A stretch of 10,544 nucleotides of DNA from Candidatus Pelagibacterales bacterium (GCA_016882165.1 VHBV01000036.1:1-10544), one strand, 5' to 3'; shown: positions 1 to 7,742, counted from the stretch's first letter. Numbers and translations are program-made. Notes: a model not told the origin generated them from the letters alone.

Positions 1-1651
1 TAACAAACTTTCACGCCGTATTGAAAGAATGGTTTTTTTGGCACAAAAGCTTGAATTTATACAAACTCAAAGCGAAGTTGAGGCTCTTTTACTTGAACAT
101 AATCTGATAAAAAAACTTGCTCCAAAATATAACATATTACTACGTGATGATAAAACTTTTCCTCATATTTTAATAACCAAAGACAAATTTCCTCAAATTA
201 CTAAACATCGAGGAGCAAAGAAAAATGAGGGTAGATATTTTGGTCCTTTTGCAGCTGCAAGTGATGTGAATAAAACTATAGATGTTTTAAAAAAAAGTTT
301 TTTGTTAAGAGATTGCTCAGAATCTGAATTTAATAAACGCGAAAAACCATGTCTTGAATATCAAATAAAAAGATGCTCAGGTCCTTGTGTTAATTTAATT
401 TCTCAAAGTGAATATGCAAAATCTGTTGATAATGCTATTGATTTCTTGAGTGGAAAATCAGCTACAATTCAAGAGTCATTATCTAATAAAATGCAATATT
501 TTAGCGATAATTTTGAATATGAAAAAGCGGCAGTAATTAGAGATAAAATTAAAGCTCTAACTTCAATTCAGCTAAAACAAAATATTAATATAGAAGGACT
601 TGATAATTGCGACATTATAACTTTAGTTAGCAAAGATAACAAAATATGTATTTATATTTCTTTTTTTAGAGGTGGTAACAATTATGGTGCAAAACCATAT
701 TTTTTTGATGGTTTTGAACAAAATTTAGAAGAATTTATAAATGAGTTTTTAGGACAATTTTATTTATCTCAAACTCCACCTAAACTTATTTTGATTAACT
801 TAGAAATTGAAGAAATAGATCTTACAGAGAAATTCTTGACTAATTTATCAGGCGAAAAAGTTACAATCAAAAATCCTAAACAAGGTGAAAAGTTAAAAAT
901 AATAAAAGATCAGGAAAAAATTGCTTTCCAAAACTTGGAACAAAAATTAGTACAAGACCTAAGTAACTTGGCTATTCTAACCGAGGTAAAAAATCTTTTT
1001 GAATTAGAAAATTTACCACAAAAAATTGAGGTCTATGACAATAGTCACATTAGCGGAGAATACGCAGTTGGAGTTCTTATTACAGCTGGAACAGAAGGTT
1101 TTATAAAAAATGGTTATCGCAAATTCAATATTAGATTTGACGAAATTGATCGCGACGATACAGCAATGTTAAGAGAAGTTCTAAATCGTAGATTTTCAAA
1201 ACTAGAGAAAAAAGATTATCCAAGTTTGATAATAATTGATGGAGGCAAAACACAACTGAAAGCGGCGCATGATGTTTTTGCAAAATTAAATGTAGCAATT
1301 CCTTTTGTTTGTATGTCAAAAGGAGAAAATCGCAATGCTGGCGAGGAAAATTTTCATCAGATTGGAAAAGAATCATTTACTCTAGCGAAAAATAGTCCAG
1401 TTATGTACTATTTACAAAGACTACGCGACGAGGCACATCGCTTTGCAATAACAACTCACAGAAATAAAAGAGCTAAATCAGTAAGTAAATCTTCGTTAGA
1501 TGAAATTTCAGGAATTGGAAAAGCTAGAAAAAAAGCTTTACTTAATCACTTTGGTTCTTTCGAGAAAATTAAATCAGCAAGCGTTGATGATTTAATAAAA
1601 ATTGATGGAATAAGTCAGGCAATTGCCGAGAAGATAAAAAACTTTTTTTAG
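1..1651 (+). CDS. uvrC: UvrABC excinuclease subunit C, 5'-truncated by window edge
   Basis: UvrC is the nuclease of cytoplasmic nucleotide excision repair; it cuts the damaged strand on both sides of a lesion marked by UvrA and UvrB. The reading frame is open back to base 2, and the residues before the ATG at 29 (NKLSRRIER) match the family, so that ATG is internal and the true start lies upstream. Counting from it, residues 1-50 are the end of the GIY-YIG nuclease domain (EALLLEHNLIKKL). Cys96, 108, 116 and 120 have the spacing C-x11-C-x7-C-x3-C of the UvrC iron-sulfur site. Residues about 148-180 form the UVR motif that binds UvrB. The RNase H-like 3' nuclease follows, with expected catalytic residues Asp337 (YDNSH), Asp377 (DRDDTAM), Asp404 (IIIDGG) and His470 (RDEAH). 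Residues about 488-540 are a tandem helix-hairpin-helix. The gene looks intact apart from the edge and ends in TAG, 13 bp from the converging virB6-like gene. Confidence 0.97.
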   Translation, partial: NKLSRRIERMVFLAQKLEFIQTQSEVEALLLEHNLIKKLAPKYNILLRDDKTFPHILITKDKFPQITKHRGAKKNEGRYFGPFAAASDVNKTIDVLKKSFLLRDCSESEFNKREKPCLEYQIKRCSGPCVNLISQSEYAKSVDNAIDFLSGKSATIQESLSNKMQYFSDNFEYEKAAVIRDKIKALTSIQLKQNINIEGLDNCDIITLVSKDNKICIYISFFRGGNNYGAKPYFFDGFEQNLEEFINEFLGQFYLSQTPPKLILINLEIEEIDLTEKFLTNLSGEKVTIKNPKQGEKLKIIKDQEKIAFQNLEQKLVQDLSNLAILTEVKNLFELENLPQKIEVYDNSHISGEYAVGVLITAGTEGFIKNGYRKFNIRFDEIDRDDTAMLREVLNRRFSKLEKKDYPSLIIIDGGKTQLKAAHDVFAKLNVAIPFVCMSKGENRNAGEENFHQIGKESFTLAKNSPVMYYLQRLRDEAHRFAITTHRNKRAKSVSKSSLDEISGIGKARKKALLNHFGSFEKIKSASVDDLIKIDGISQAIAEKIKNFF

Positions 1652-1664
1652 TTAATTCACTAGA

Positions 1665-4613
1665 TTATTTGTCATTATCTGAATTTCCAGATTCATTTCC
1701 ATATGATGTTTGAATATTTTTTCTATCTCCTTGGACTCCAACATCCCTACTCTGAGATTTTGCTTTATTATAGGCAGCACCTCCAGCTTTCTTGATTGCA
1801 CCCATACCCCTTTTTTGCACACCTCTAAGAGTTTCATAAGAAGCTTTACTTATTCCGGTCATAGAAGCTTTCCAATCACTAGACAATCCAGCACCACCTA
1901 CAAGCTTTTGGGCAACTTCTGAAATTTTATCTAAAATTGACAAAAATACGAATAACAAAAATGCTGCTTTTATTATTGTGCTTAACTTCGCTTGATTCAT
2001 TGAACCAAGAGTTGGTAAACCAACTCCAACTAATTCAAGACCTGTAAATTTTTTGATATCTGCTACATTAAAAATACAATAAACACTATTGTTATTCGCT
2101 TCAGCATCGCAAATTATTTTCTTTGGAGCTTCTAAACCACTACCACTATAATTTACATTTCCAATAATTACAGAATCGAAAAATGTTAATAAAATCCCCA
2201 AATAAGCAAATAATATAACTGGTTGTAAAACAAATCCCAATAGCTGCTTCCACCAACCATCAAAGATACTTTTTGTTTTTGCAAATAAAGATAATGTTAT
2301 TGTAATTGGAGAAACATAGAGCATCATTATTATTGCAGTTGTAGAAAGCAGGAAAATATGCAAAGATCTTACGATTATAGAAAACATGAAAATGGCAAAA
2401 ATCAAAGTTGCCATCAAAAAAATAATACCAAATCCACCTGTTAAAAATCCTCCCAAAATCATCATAGCTAAATTTGGGACGGAAGCTTCTGGACCATACC
2501 CTATTGCTCGTGCCAACTTACAATCTAAAGTATCCCAAATTTGCAAATACTCTTTTCCTTGTGGATATTGTGGGTTATTATATTTTGTTCCAGCATTTTG
2601 ATCAGCATAATTAAATCTTGGAAATTGACATCCATCTAGTTTAGCTGGGTCATCAGAAAAATCAGGTCTAAAAACTATAACCGAAATGTTATTTGAAGCA
2701 TTTAAAACGCCATCTAAGAAACCGCTTTGCCAACCATTACCAACAGCAAAATACATAACTAAACCCAATTTAAAAATATATGATAAAATTTGTGTTTTAG
2801 TTAAAGCCGACATACCACGCAAAACCCCAAAACCAAGTCCAACTATTGAAAATGATAGAGTAATTTTAATGATTGTTTGCAAATTTTCTTGAATTCTTAA
2901 AAAGAAAGATTTGCCATAGAGAGAATCTAAACTTCCTCCTTCTTTAAATACATAATTTCCACTAGCACAATTACCATTTTCATCAGGAACTTGATTATTT
3001 GCACATTCCGTATGACCTGCTTTATTTAAAAATAGATTTTCCATTGTTTCTTTAAAACACTGTGCCATTGGAGCTGAAAAACCACGAACACTTAGTGGTA
3101 ATAAATCTGCATTATAATCGTAAACATTTTGACTATCCCCTATAAAATCTCTACAAGCAGAAGAAATAAAAGCACCATCCAAATCACTGGTTCTTATGTA
3201 AGGCTTGATTGGAATTTTTGCACAATGGTTCATTACCTGACAATAATTTTTCACTTTAACTCTATCGTCATCATATTCTGTAGTTTCAGTTCCACCGCCA
3301 AGCAAGTGATTGTAAGGACATACAGAGTAAGTTTTTACACAAGCATATTCTGGGTTTTTTTGAGATGAGAAAACGTCATACCAAACATTAGCAACATTAC
3401 ATCTTCCTCCAATTTGACAAAACTTATGAGTATAACCACCATAAATTTGCATATTTCTGCCAATTTCAGCAGCTGGCCTACTATCTATACAAACAGTATT
3501 TTGACTTCTTTTTGAACAGCAGTCATATGCAGCTTTTGCAGAAGCATCATTTGCATCCTTCATTAAAAAACGGTGACACGCATAAACTGAAGGATTTCCA
3601 GAGCCAGTCATATAATAACGCTGAGTATCGCTGTCATAACCTAAAATTCTTAACTTATCTTCTTTATTCCAAGAAGAAGGATTTGAACATTTGCCATCTC
3701 CACTATCTTCGTATTCTTTACCACCATACATATATTCACGATAATATTTGTTTATGATGTTAGAGTTTTTATTAAAGACAGTTTGAGTAACTCCGTTAAC
3801 AGTTTTACTTCCAGCATTTCCATTAGGATTTATACCACAATCATTTGCACCATTTTCATCAGTAAATAATTGGGTCAAACATTTTGAATAAGATCCGCTA
3901 TATTTTCCTCTACTCCAATTACCAGTTCCAAGTTCCTCTTCTCCATTTTCATTAACTTCTTTCCAAGTATACCAATCATTACCACAAATTTTAGCATAAT
4001 TATAAGAACCTTGAGCTACACCATAAATAACTGATAAAGCAGAAATTCCAGCTCCAACAGCGGTTGTATAAGCTGCAACTGCTCCACAACATCTTATAGA
4101 ATCAGAAAGAGCAATACCTGACTGTCCACAAGAATAAGCGTTTGTAGCAGCAGTGGCTGCACAGCTTGTCTGATAGGCTGAGTATTCTGAGATTCTTTTA
4201 CCACATCTATAAGTTCTAGTAGCAATACCTTGAGCTGTTTTTATAGTAATTGTGGGCTCTTCTGGCTCAAGAGCTTGTTCAGATGGCCACTCAATTGTTG
4301 CAACCGTAGAAAGTCCAGCATCGTTCATGGGATTGCACATAGTTTTCGTTAGATAACCAGTAGCTTTAACAGTTGTTCCAACTCCAAGAATAAAAGCAAC
4401 ACAAGTTGGATTTGTTAGCTCCCATTCCAAATCTTTATTTGTTGTCAAGGGATCAAATTTTAAATCAGCAGCATCACATGTTGAATTTTCTTGATTCCAA
4501 TTCACACTTCTAACACCTTCATAACCAATAGCCATAGCATCAATTGGCAACAAAAAAGAAGTTAGTAAAAATAAAAAAGTGATAATGGATTTGAGCTTTG
4601 CTTTAAGCACCAT
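1665..4613 (-). CDS. VirB6/TrbL-like type IV secretion channel protein with cysteine-rich N-terminal domain
   Basis: This is a predicted inner-membrane subunit of a type IV secretion system; VirB6 helps form the substrate path across the membrane. I start it at the ATG at 4613 (982 residues); a TTG at 4625 is in frame but less likely. Residues 1-28 form a signal peptide ending AMA. A domain to about residue 570 follows, with 26 cysteines including CC pairs at 175-176 and 365-366. The membrane core spans about 576-896, with hydrophobic segments near 576-600, 604-624, 714-778, 796-818 and 876-896. The FDGWW at 784-788 and the proline at 798 resemble the conserved tryptophan region of VirB6/TrbL proteins. 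The tail after 900 is basic and Gly/Ser-rich, probably cytoplasmic. Large VirB6 proteins of this kind are typical of Rickettsiales, where they usually lie in tandem with other secretion genes; here none are adjacent. The start overlaps the end of hisG by 11 bp, suggesting translational coupling. Family assignment is fairly secure; the substrate is unknown. Confidence 0.85.
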   Translation of the reverse strand: MVLKAKLKSIITFLFLLTSFLLPIDAMAIGYEGVRSVNWNQENSTCDAADLKFDPLTTNKDLEWELTNPTCVAFILGVGTTVKATGYLTKTMCNPMNDAGLSTVATIEWPSEQALEPEEPTITIKTAQGIATRTYRCGKRISEYSAYQTSCAATAATNAYSCGQSGIALSDSIRCCGAVAAYTTAVGAGISALSVIYGVAQGSYNYAKICGNDWYTWKEVNENGEEELGTGNWSRGKYSGSYSKCLTQLFTDENGANDCGINPNGNAGSKTVNGVTQTVFNKNSNIINKYYREYMYGGKEYEDSGDGKCSNPSSWNKEDKLRILGYDSDTQRYYMTGSGNPSVYACHRFLMKDANDASAKAAYDCCSKRSQNTVCIDSRPAAEIGRNMQIYGGYTHKFCQIGGRCNVANVWYDVFSSQKNPEYACVKTYSVCPYNHLLGGGTETTEYDDDRVKVKNYCQVMNHCAKIPIKPYIRTSDLDGAFISSACRDFIGDSQNVYDYNADLLPLSVRGFSAPMAQCFKETMENLFLNKAGHTECANNQVPDENGNCASGNYVFKEGGSLDSLYGKSFFLRIQENLQTIIKITLSFSIVGLGFGVLRGMSALTKTQILSYIFKLGLVMYFAVGNGWQSGFLDGVLNASNNISVIVFRPDFSDDPAKLDGCQFPRFNYADQNAGTKYNNPQYPQGKEYLQIWDTLDCKLARAIGYGPEASVPNLAMMILGGFLTGGFGIIFLMATLIFAIFMFSIIVRSLHIFLLSTTAIIMMLYVSPITITLSLFAKTKSIFDGWWKQLLGFVLQPVILFAYLGILLTFFDSVIIGNVNYSGSGLEAPKKIICDAEANNNSVYCIFNVADIKKFTGLELVGVGLPTLGSMNQAKLSTIIKAAFLLFVFLSILDKISEVAQKLVGGAGLSSDWKASMTGISKASYETLRGVQKRGMGAIKKAGGAAYNKAKSQSRDVGVQGDRKNIQTSYGNESGNSDNDK

Positions 4614-5238
4614 TAAATATTTCAATTAGCCTGTTAATTTCTGAGTTCCCAGTTTTAAAAGAAGTTCTGTTAACAATTAAGTGAGAAGTTACATCCATAA
4701 TTTTTCTCAACTCAACCATATCATTTTCAACTAATGTTTTTCCACTACTCACCAAATCCATTATAAAGTCACACAAACCAAGTTGAGGAGCAATCTCAAT
4801 CGAACCATTTAATTTTATAGCTTCGACTTGAATTCCCAAATTAGAAAAGTAGTTTTGAGCAATATTTACATACTTAGTTGCTACTCTTACATGACTTTGA
4901 TTTTCAATATTAATCTTTAATGATTTTTTAGATGCAATTGATAGACGACACTTGCCAATACCCAAATCAAGCAGAGAGAAAATTTCTTTTGACGAAAACT
5001 CTTCCAAAACATCAAAACCACAAATTCCTATATCTGCCGCTCCATATTTAACAAAAGTTGCCACATCGAAACTTCTTACTTGTACTAAATCCAGGTTTTC
5101 TAGATTAGTTTTAAAAACCAACTTACGAGAAGAAGAATCAAAAAAATCTTTTTCTGGAACTATATTTATTTTATTAAACAAAGGCTTTATGTCCTCAAGA
5201 ATTCTTCCTTTAGGAACTGCCATTAAAACTTTTTTCAT
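4603..5238 (-). CDS. hisG: ATP phosphoribosyltransferase, short form catalytic subunit
   Basis: HisG catalyses the first, committed step of histidine synthesis, joining ATP and PRPP to give phosphoribosyl-ATP in the cytoplasm. The protein has 211 residues from the ATG at 5238; a TTG one codon upstream is also possible. The N-terminal AVPKGRI (7-13) is typical of the family. Residues 144-174 carry the HisG signature, with IEIAP, then DLVSSGKTL at 161-169 for the PRPP phosphate loop, then END. The chain ends soon after, so it lacks the C-terminal ACT-like regulatory domain of long HisG. By family knowledge, short HisG works as a hetero-octamer with HisZ, which provides histidine feedback control; hisZ is not in this window. 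The gene starts 7 bp after the porin stop and overlaps the virB6-like start by 11 bp, so it sits mid-operon, away from other his genes. No strong Shine-Dalgarno sequence is visible. Confidence 0.95.
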   Translation of the reverse strand: MKKVLMAVPKGRILEDIKPLFNKINIVPEKDFFDSSSRKLVFKTNLENLDLVQVRSFDVATFVKYGAADIGICGFDVLEEFSSKEIFSLLDLGIGKCRLSIASKKSLKINIENQSHVRVATKYVNIAQNYFSNLGIQVEAIKLNGSIEIAPQLGLCDFIMDLVSSGKTLVENDMVELRKIMDVTSHLIVNRTSFKTGNSEINRLIEIFNGA

Positions 5239-5245
5239 CAAAACA

Positions 5246-6478
5246 TTAGAAAGATTTTATATAACGAAGTAAAACTCCAGCAGCATTTTGCTCATTAATA
5301 TAACTTTGATAATTATTGCGCAATTTTTTATATCCTATTTGCAAAAGTAACTGATCAAAATATTTTGTCTTATCAAATTTATATCCGGTAGAAAATTCAT
5401 ATAAATTTTCATTATAATTTAAACTACCATCACTTAAGTTAGAATTTTTATAATAACTGTTTGCCAAAGTTACATTCCAATTGTTATAAATTTCACCCAC
5501 CAAACTTAAACTTAAAGCTTTATTTCCAGAATCAGAATTACCACCAACATTCTTCATTTCAACATATTCAACCAAACTATCTAAAACAAGAGCATCATTT
5601 ATTGGGTAGATATAGTTTGTACCCAAAACAAATCCTTTCTGATCAGCAATTTTAGAATATTTTACAGAAGTTTGATTCGAGTTAACAGCTAAATTCAAGT
5701 AAGAGAAATGGTATGATAATTTTTCTCTATAACCAAAATCAAAATTAATATCTAAAGATGCATTATAAGAATCTAAACCTCTTGTATCTCCAGCTTTTGC
5801 ATCATATTTGTTTCCAACATCTCTGTGATTAAAAATTGAATTATCTAAATTCTTGCGATCATTAGTAAAAGCAGAAAAACCAAAATTGTAGCGTCCAGTT
5901 CTTTTTTCATCGCCAATTCTATAAACTCCACCGAATCCCAATTTTTCTTTTTGTATATATTTAATAGGTAAAGAATTGCTCCAAATTCCTCGACCCCAAC
6001 GCCATGCTGTACCAAAGTTTGCAGTATATTTACCCGCTATAACTGAAAAATTCTCTTTCGAGTAATCTAAAACCAACTCTCTTACGTAAAGTCCTGTATT
6101 TTCAAAAGCCATATCACCTCCTCCACTTGGAGAGTTTTTTCTTTTTTCATTTTCTTTTGATGCATCAACCCTTGATAAGAAAATGTTGGTTTTTATGGAA
6201 AAACTTTTAGTAAAAGACAAATCCGAAAAAAGTCGTCCCAAAACGGTAGCGTCATTAAACTTATCTTTACTATCATTTGATTCATAATTATTATCAAAGC
6301 TAATGTCGGTTATAACTCTGCCTGAAATTTCAGGACCATCTTTTGAAGATTTTTCATATTCTTCTTCATAGTCATAATCAACCATGTTAGCCCAAATTCC
6401 TTGAAAGAAATTATCAGAATTTTCGGCAAAAAGATTTTGTGGGAAAATTAGCAAAAATACTAAAAAAAACTTTCTCAT
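5246..6478 (-). CDS. Outer-membrane beta-barrel porin-like protein
   Basis: This is a predicted outer-membrane channel of 410 residues. Residues 1-18 form a signal peptide (cleavage after LFA, before ENS). The mature part is rich in alternating polar and aromatic residues, has no cysteine, shows many short beta-strand-like stretches separated by Asn/Asp/Ser-rich turns, and ends in phenylalanine, the usual terminal residue for outer-membrane barrel assembly. The stretch GKYTANFGTAWRWGRGIW (149-166) and the following LGFGG (180-184) resemble a conserved segment I associate with alphaproteobacterial porins. An acidic, low-complexity segment lies near residues 34-48 (DYDYEEEYEKSS), just after the signal peptide, possibly a periplasmic or pore-lining stretch. 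Substrate specificity cannot be read from the sequence. It is the first gene of the minus-strand unit, 7 bp ahead of hisG, and is transcribed away from the divergent TSUP gene. The start is the ATG at 6478, directly before the signal peptide. Confidence 0.8.
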   Translation of the reverse strand: MRKFFLVFLLIFPQNLFAENSDNFFQGIWANMVDYDYEEEYEKSSKDGPEISGRVITDISFDNNYESNDSKDKFNDATVLGRLFSDLSFTKSFSIKTNIFLSRVDASKENEKRKNSPSGGGDMAFENTGLYVRELVLDYSKENFSVIAGKYTANFGTAWRWGRGIWSNSLPIKYIQKEKLGFGGVYRIGDEKRTGRYNFGFSAFTNDRKNLDNSIFNHRDVGNKYDAKAGDTRGLDSYNASLDINFDFGYREKLSYHFSYLNLAVNSNQTSVKYSKIADQKGFVLGTNYIYPINDALVLDSLVEYVEMKNVGGNSDSGNKALSLSLVGEIYNNWNVTLANSYYKNSNLSDGSLNYNENLYEFSTGYKFDKTKYFDQLLLQIGYKKLRNNYQSYINEQNAAGVLLRYIKSF

Positions 6479-6507
6479 TTGATTAATTAATACTTAAAAA
6501 ATATTTT
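6479..6507 (+). promoter_or_regulatory. Possible sigma70-type promoter for the TSUP gene
   Basis: In the 68-bp divergent intergenic region, TTGATT (6479-6484) and TATTTT (6502-6507) are separated by 17 bp, each matching the consensus at four of six positions. Transcription would start near 6514, leaving a leader of about 33 nt before the ATG at 6547. The region must also hold the promoter of the minus-strand porin unit; the best minus-strand pair I see (TTCAAA, then TATTAA after 18 bp, next to the ATG) is weak. In such AT-rich DNA chance matches are common. Confidence 0.3.
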
Positions 6508-6546
6508 CTATTTGAACATTCTCAGCTCATTAAACTTCCTCAATTT

Positions 6547-7254
6547 ATGCTAACCTCAATCTTAATCGCAACCTTTTTCTCAATTGGCTTTTTTGTAGAA
6601 AGCATTATTGGATTTGGTGGAGGTTTAATTGCTTATTCTTTTTTAGGATTCTTTATTGATATAAAACAGGCAGTACTAGCTGGTCTTTACATCGGAACAT
6701 GTTCCAGCACTTACATTGCTTATACTGACTTTAAATCATTTAATAAAAAAATTTTACTAAAATCAGCTCCTCTTTGTCTTTTTGGAACAATAACAGGAGT
6801 CATTATTTTTAGTGAATTTGGTAGTGATTTATTATCTATAATTTTCGGATTACTTCTTATTTTTCTTGCAGCAAAGCTTATTTTCTTTGATCAAATTTCA
6901 ATTCCTAAAATCTTTAAAAAGAAATTGCTATTCATTGGTGGAATATCTCAAGGAGCTTTCGGAATTGGTGGACCATTTTTTGTTAATGCTTTAAAAGAAG
7001 ATTTCAAAAACAAATCAGAACTTCGTAGCACAATGGCAGTATTTTTTGTTATGTTTAACTTAGTTAGAATTGTTCAACTTTGTTTAAATGGACAAATAAA
7101 AGCAATTCACTTAGATGAAATTTGGTGGGTAATTATTCCAATTTTTATTGCAATTAAATTAGGACATAAAGTTCATATAAAAGCAGACGAAAAAATAATT
7201 AAAAAAATAATAGCCTTGATTACAGTACTTGGTGGAATAAAATTTTTGTTGTAA
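6547..7254 (+). CDS. TSUP family (TauE/SafE-type) membrane permease
   Basis: This is a predicted inner-membrane anion transporter of 235 residues, close to the usual family size. TSUP members move sulfite, sulfoacetate or related organosulfur and organic anions; the substrate here is unknown. The protein is almost entirely hydrophobic with about seven or eight predicted membrane segments. It shows the family's internal two-fold repeat: a glycine motif in the first half (ESIIGFGGGLIA, 18-29) and a matching one in the second half (GGISQGAFGIGGPFF, 131-145). The short charged stretch near 117-126 (ISIPKIFKKK) is probably the cytoplasmic loop between the two halves. The gene starts at the ATG at 6547, divergent from the porin, and is followed by a 91-bp gap before the next gene. 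Its position ahead of a SulP transporter could mean a shared role in anion handling, but cotranscription is not shown. Confidence 0.88.
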   Translation: MLTSILIATFFSIGFFVESIIGFGGGLIAYSFLGFFIDIKQAVLAGLYIGTCSSTYIAYTDFKSFNKKILLKSAPLCLFGTITGVIIFSEFGSDLLSIIFGLLLIFLAAKLIFFDQISIPKIFKKKLLFIGGISQGAFGIGGPFFVNALKEDFKNKSELRSTMAVFFVMFNLVRIVQLCLNGQIKAIHLDEIWWVIIPIFIAIKLGHKVHIKADEKIIKKIIALITVLGGIKFLL

Positions 7255-7345
7255 AAACTTAAAACACTTATTAAACTGACTGAAGTAATCGATATGAAAT
7301 ATAGAAATCTTCGTAAAGAAAAGTTTTGATATAGAATCAACCAAG

Positions 7346-7651
7346 ATGAAAAAAATAATCCTAACATTTTTAAGTTTATCTTTAATATTGAACTTCCAAC
7401 TTTTTTCTGTAAGCGGAAAATTCAATACAAAAAAAACAATTTCTCTAGAAGAAGAAAACAAAAGTCTCTCTGAAGAAATAATTTGCGATGGTTCTGACTC
7501 TGAAAATGATAAAGAACTTAAATACTTATCTAGCAATTTATTTGCAAAAAAAATACTTTTAAATACTGCAAACATTGTTATTAAAAATGATGAATTTTCT
7601 TTAGATTTCATCTCCAGTATATCAACCCCACCTCCCAACTCTTTAAGCTAA
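7346..7651 (+). CDS. Small predicted exported protein, function unknown
   Basis: I do not recognise this 101-residue protein. Residues 1-24 look like a signal peptide: MKK, a hydrophobic core rich in Leu, Ile and Phe, then SVSG before a lysine. The mature part of about 77 residues is polar, with an acidic stretch (SLEEENKSLSEE, 33-44; DGSDSENDKE, 48-57), one cysteine at 47, and a short C-terminal tail with a run of three prolines (STPPPNS). One cysteine far from the signal peptide end argues against a lipoprotein. A weak promoter-like pair lies upstream (CTGACT at 7276-7281, TATAGA at 7300-7305, 18 bp apart), but no clear ribosome binding site. It lies between two anion transporters, 92 bp before the SulP gene. 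The opposite strand is also open here, but that frame has no recognisable features. I think this one is real because of its signal peptide and gene-like position, with moderate certainty. Confidence 0.55.
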   Translation: MKKIILTFLSLSLILNFQLFSVSGKFNTKKTISLEEENKSLSEEIICDGSDSENDKELKYLSSNLFAKKILLNTANIVIKNDEFSLDFISSISTPPPNSLS

Positions 7652-7700
7652 AGTGCGTTTTGCATTTATAAATTTCAGCTAAATTGCATGAACTTTAGTT
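7646..7700 (+). other. Imperfect inverted repeat ahead of the SulP gene
   Basis: Outer arms 7646-7654 (AGCTAAAGT) and 7692-7700 (ACTTTAGTT) pair over nine positions with one G-U. Inside, TGCATTTA (7661-7668) can pair with TAAATTGCA (7680-7688) with one bulged T. The left arm contains the stop codon of the small upstream gene. It has no T-run directly after it, so it is not a classic terminator. It could be an RNA structure in the SulP leader, a processing site, or chance pairing in AT-rich DNA. Confidence 0.25.
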
Positions 7701-7742
7701 AGAAACTGCTCACTTACAAGAGCGCAAGCTTAAAAAATTTCT

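Noticed and set aside
176..214. Possible CRISPR, tRNA, insertion sequence or tandem-repeat signals anywhere in the window.
   Set aside because: Reading all intergenic gaps showed no spaced repeats, cloverleaf, transposase or terminal repeats; all gaps are under 180 bases.
1131..1376. An 81-codon minus-strand frame inside uvrC.
   Set aside because: It lies fully within the conserved nuclease domain of uvrC and shows no features of its own.
3129..3757. Two plus-strand open frames of about 80 codons inside the virB6-like gene.
   Set aside because: They are antisense to the cysteine-rich domain, which is coherent over its whole length, and they look like reverse-strand shadows.
4614..4625. TTG at 4625 as the start of the virB6-like gene.
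   Set aside because: The ATG at 4613 gives a cleaner signal peptide and a smaller overlap with hisG; the four extra residues add nothing recognisable.
7326..7340. Short palindrome TTGAT-ATAGA-ATCAA just before the small exported-protein gene, considered as an operator.
   Set aside because: Five-base arms in AT-rich DNA arise easily by chance and no second copy was seen elsewhere in the window.
7159..7638. A 159-codon open frame on the minus strand across the end of the TSUP gene and the small exported-protein gene.
   Set aside because: It overlaps the well-supported end of the TSUP gene and has no signal peptide or recognisable motif; its composition fits the reverse strand of AT-rich coding DNA.
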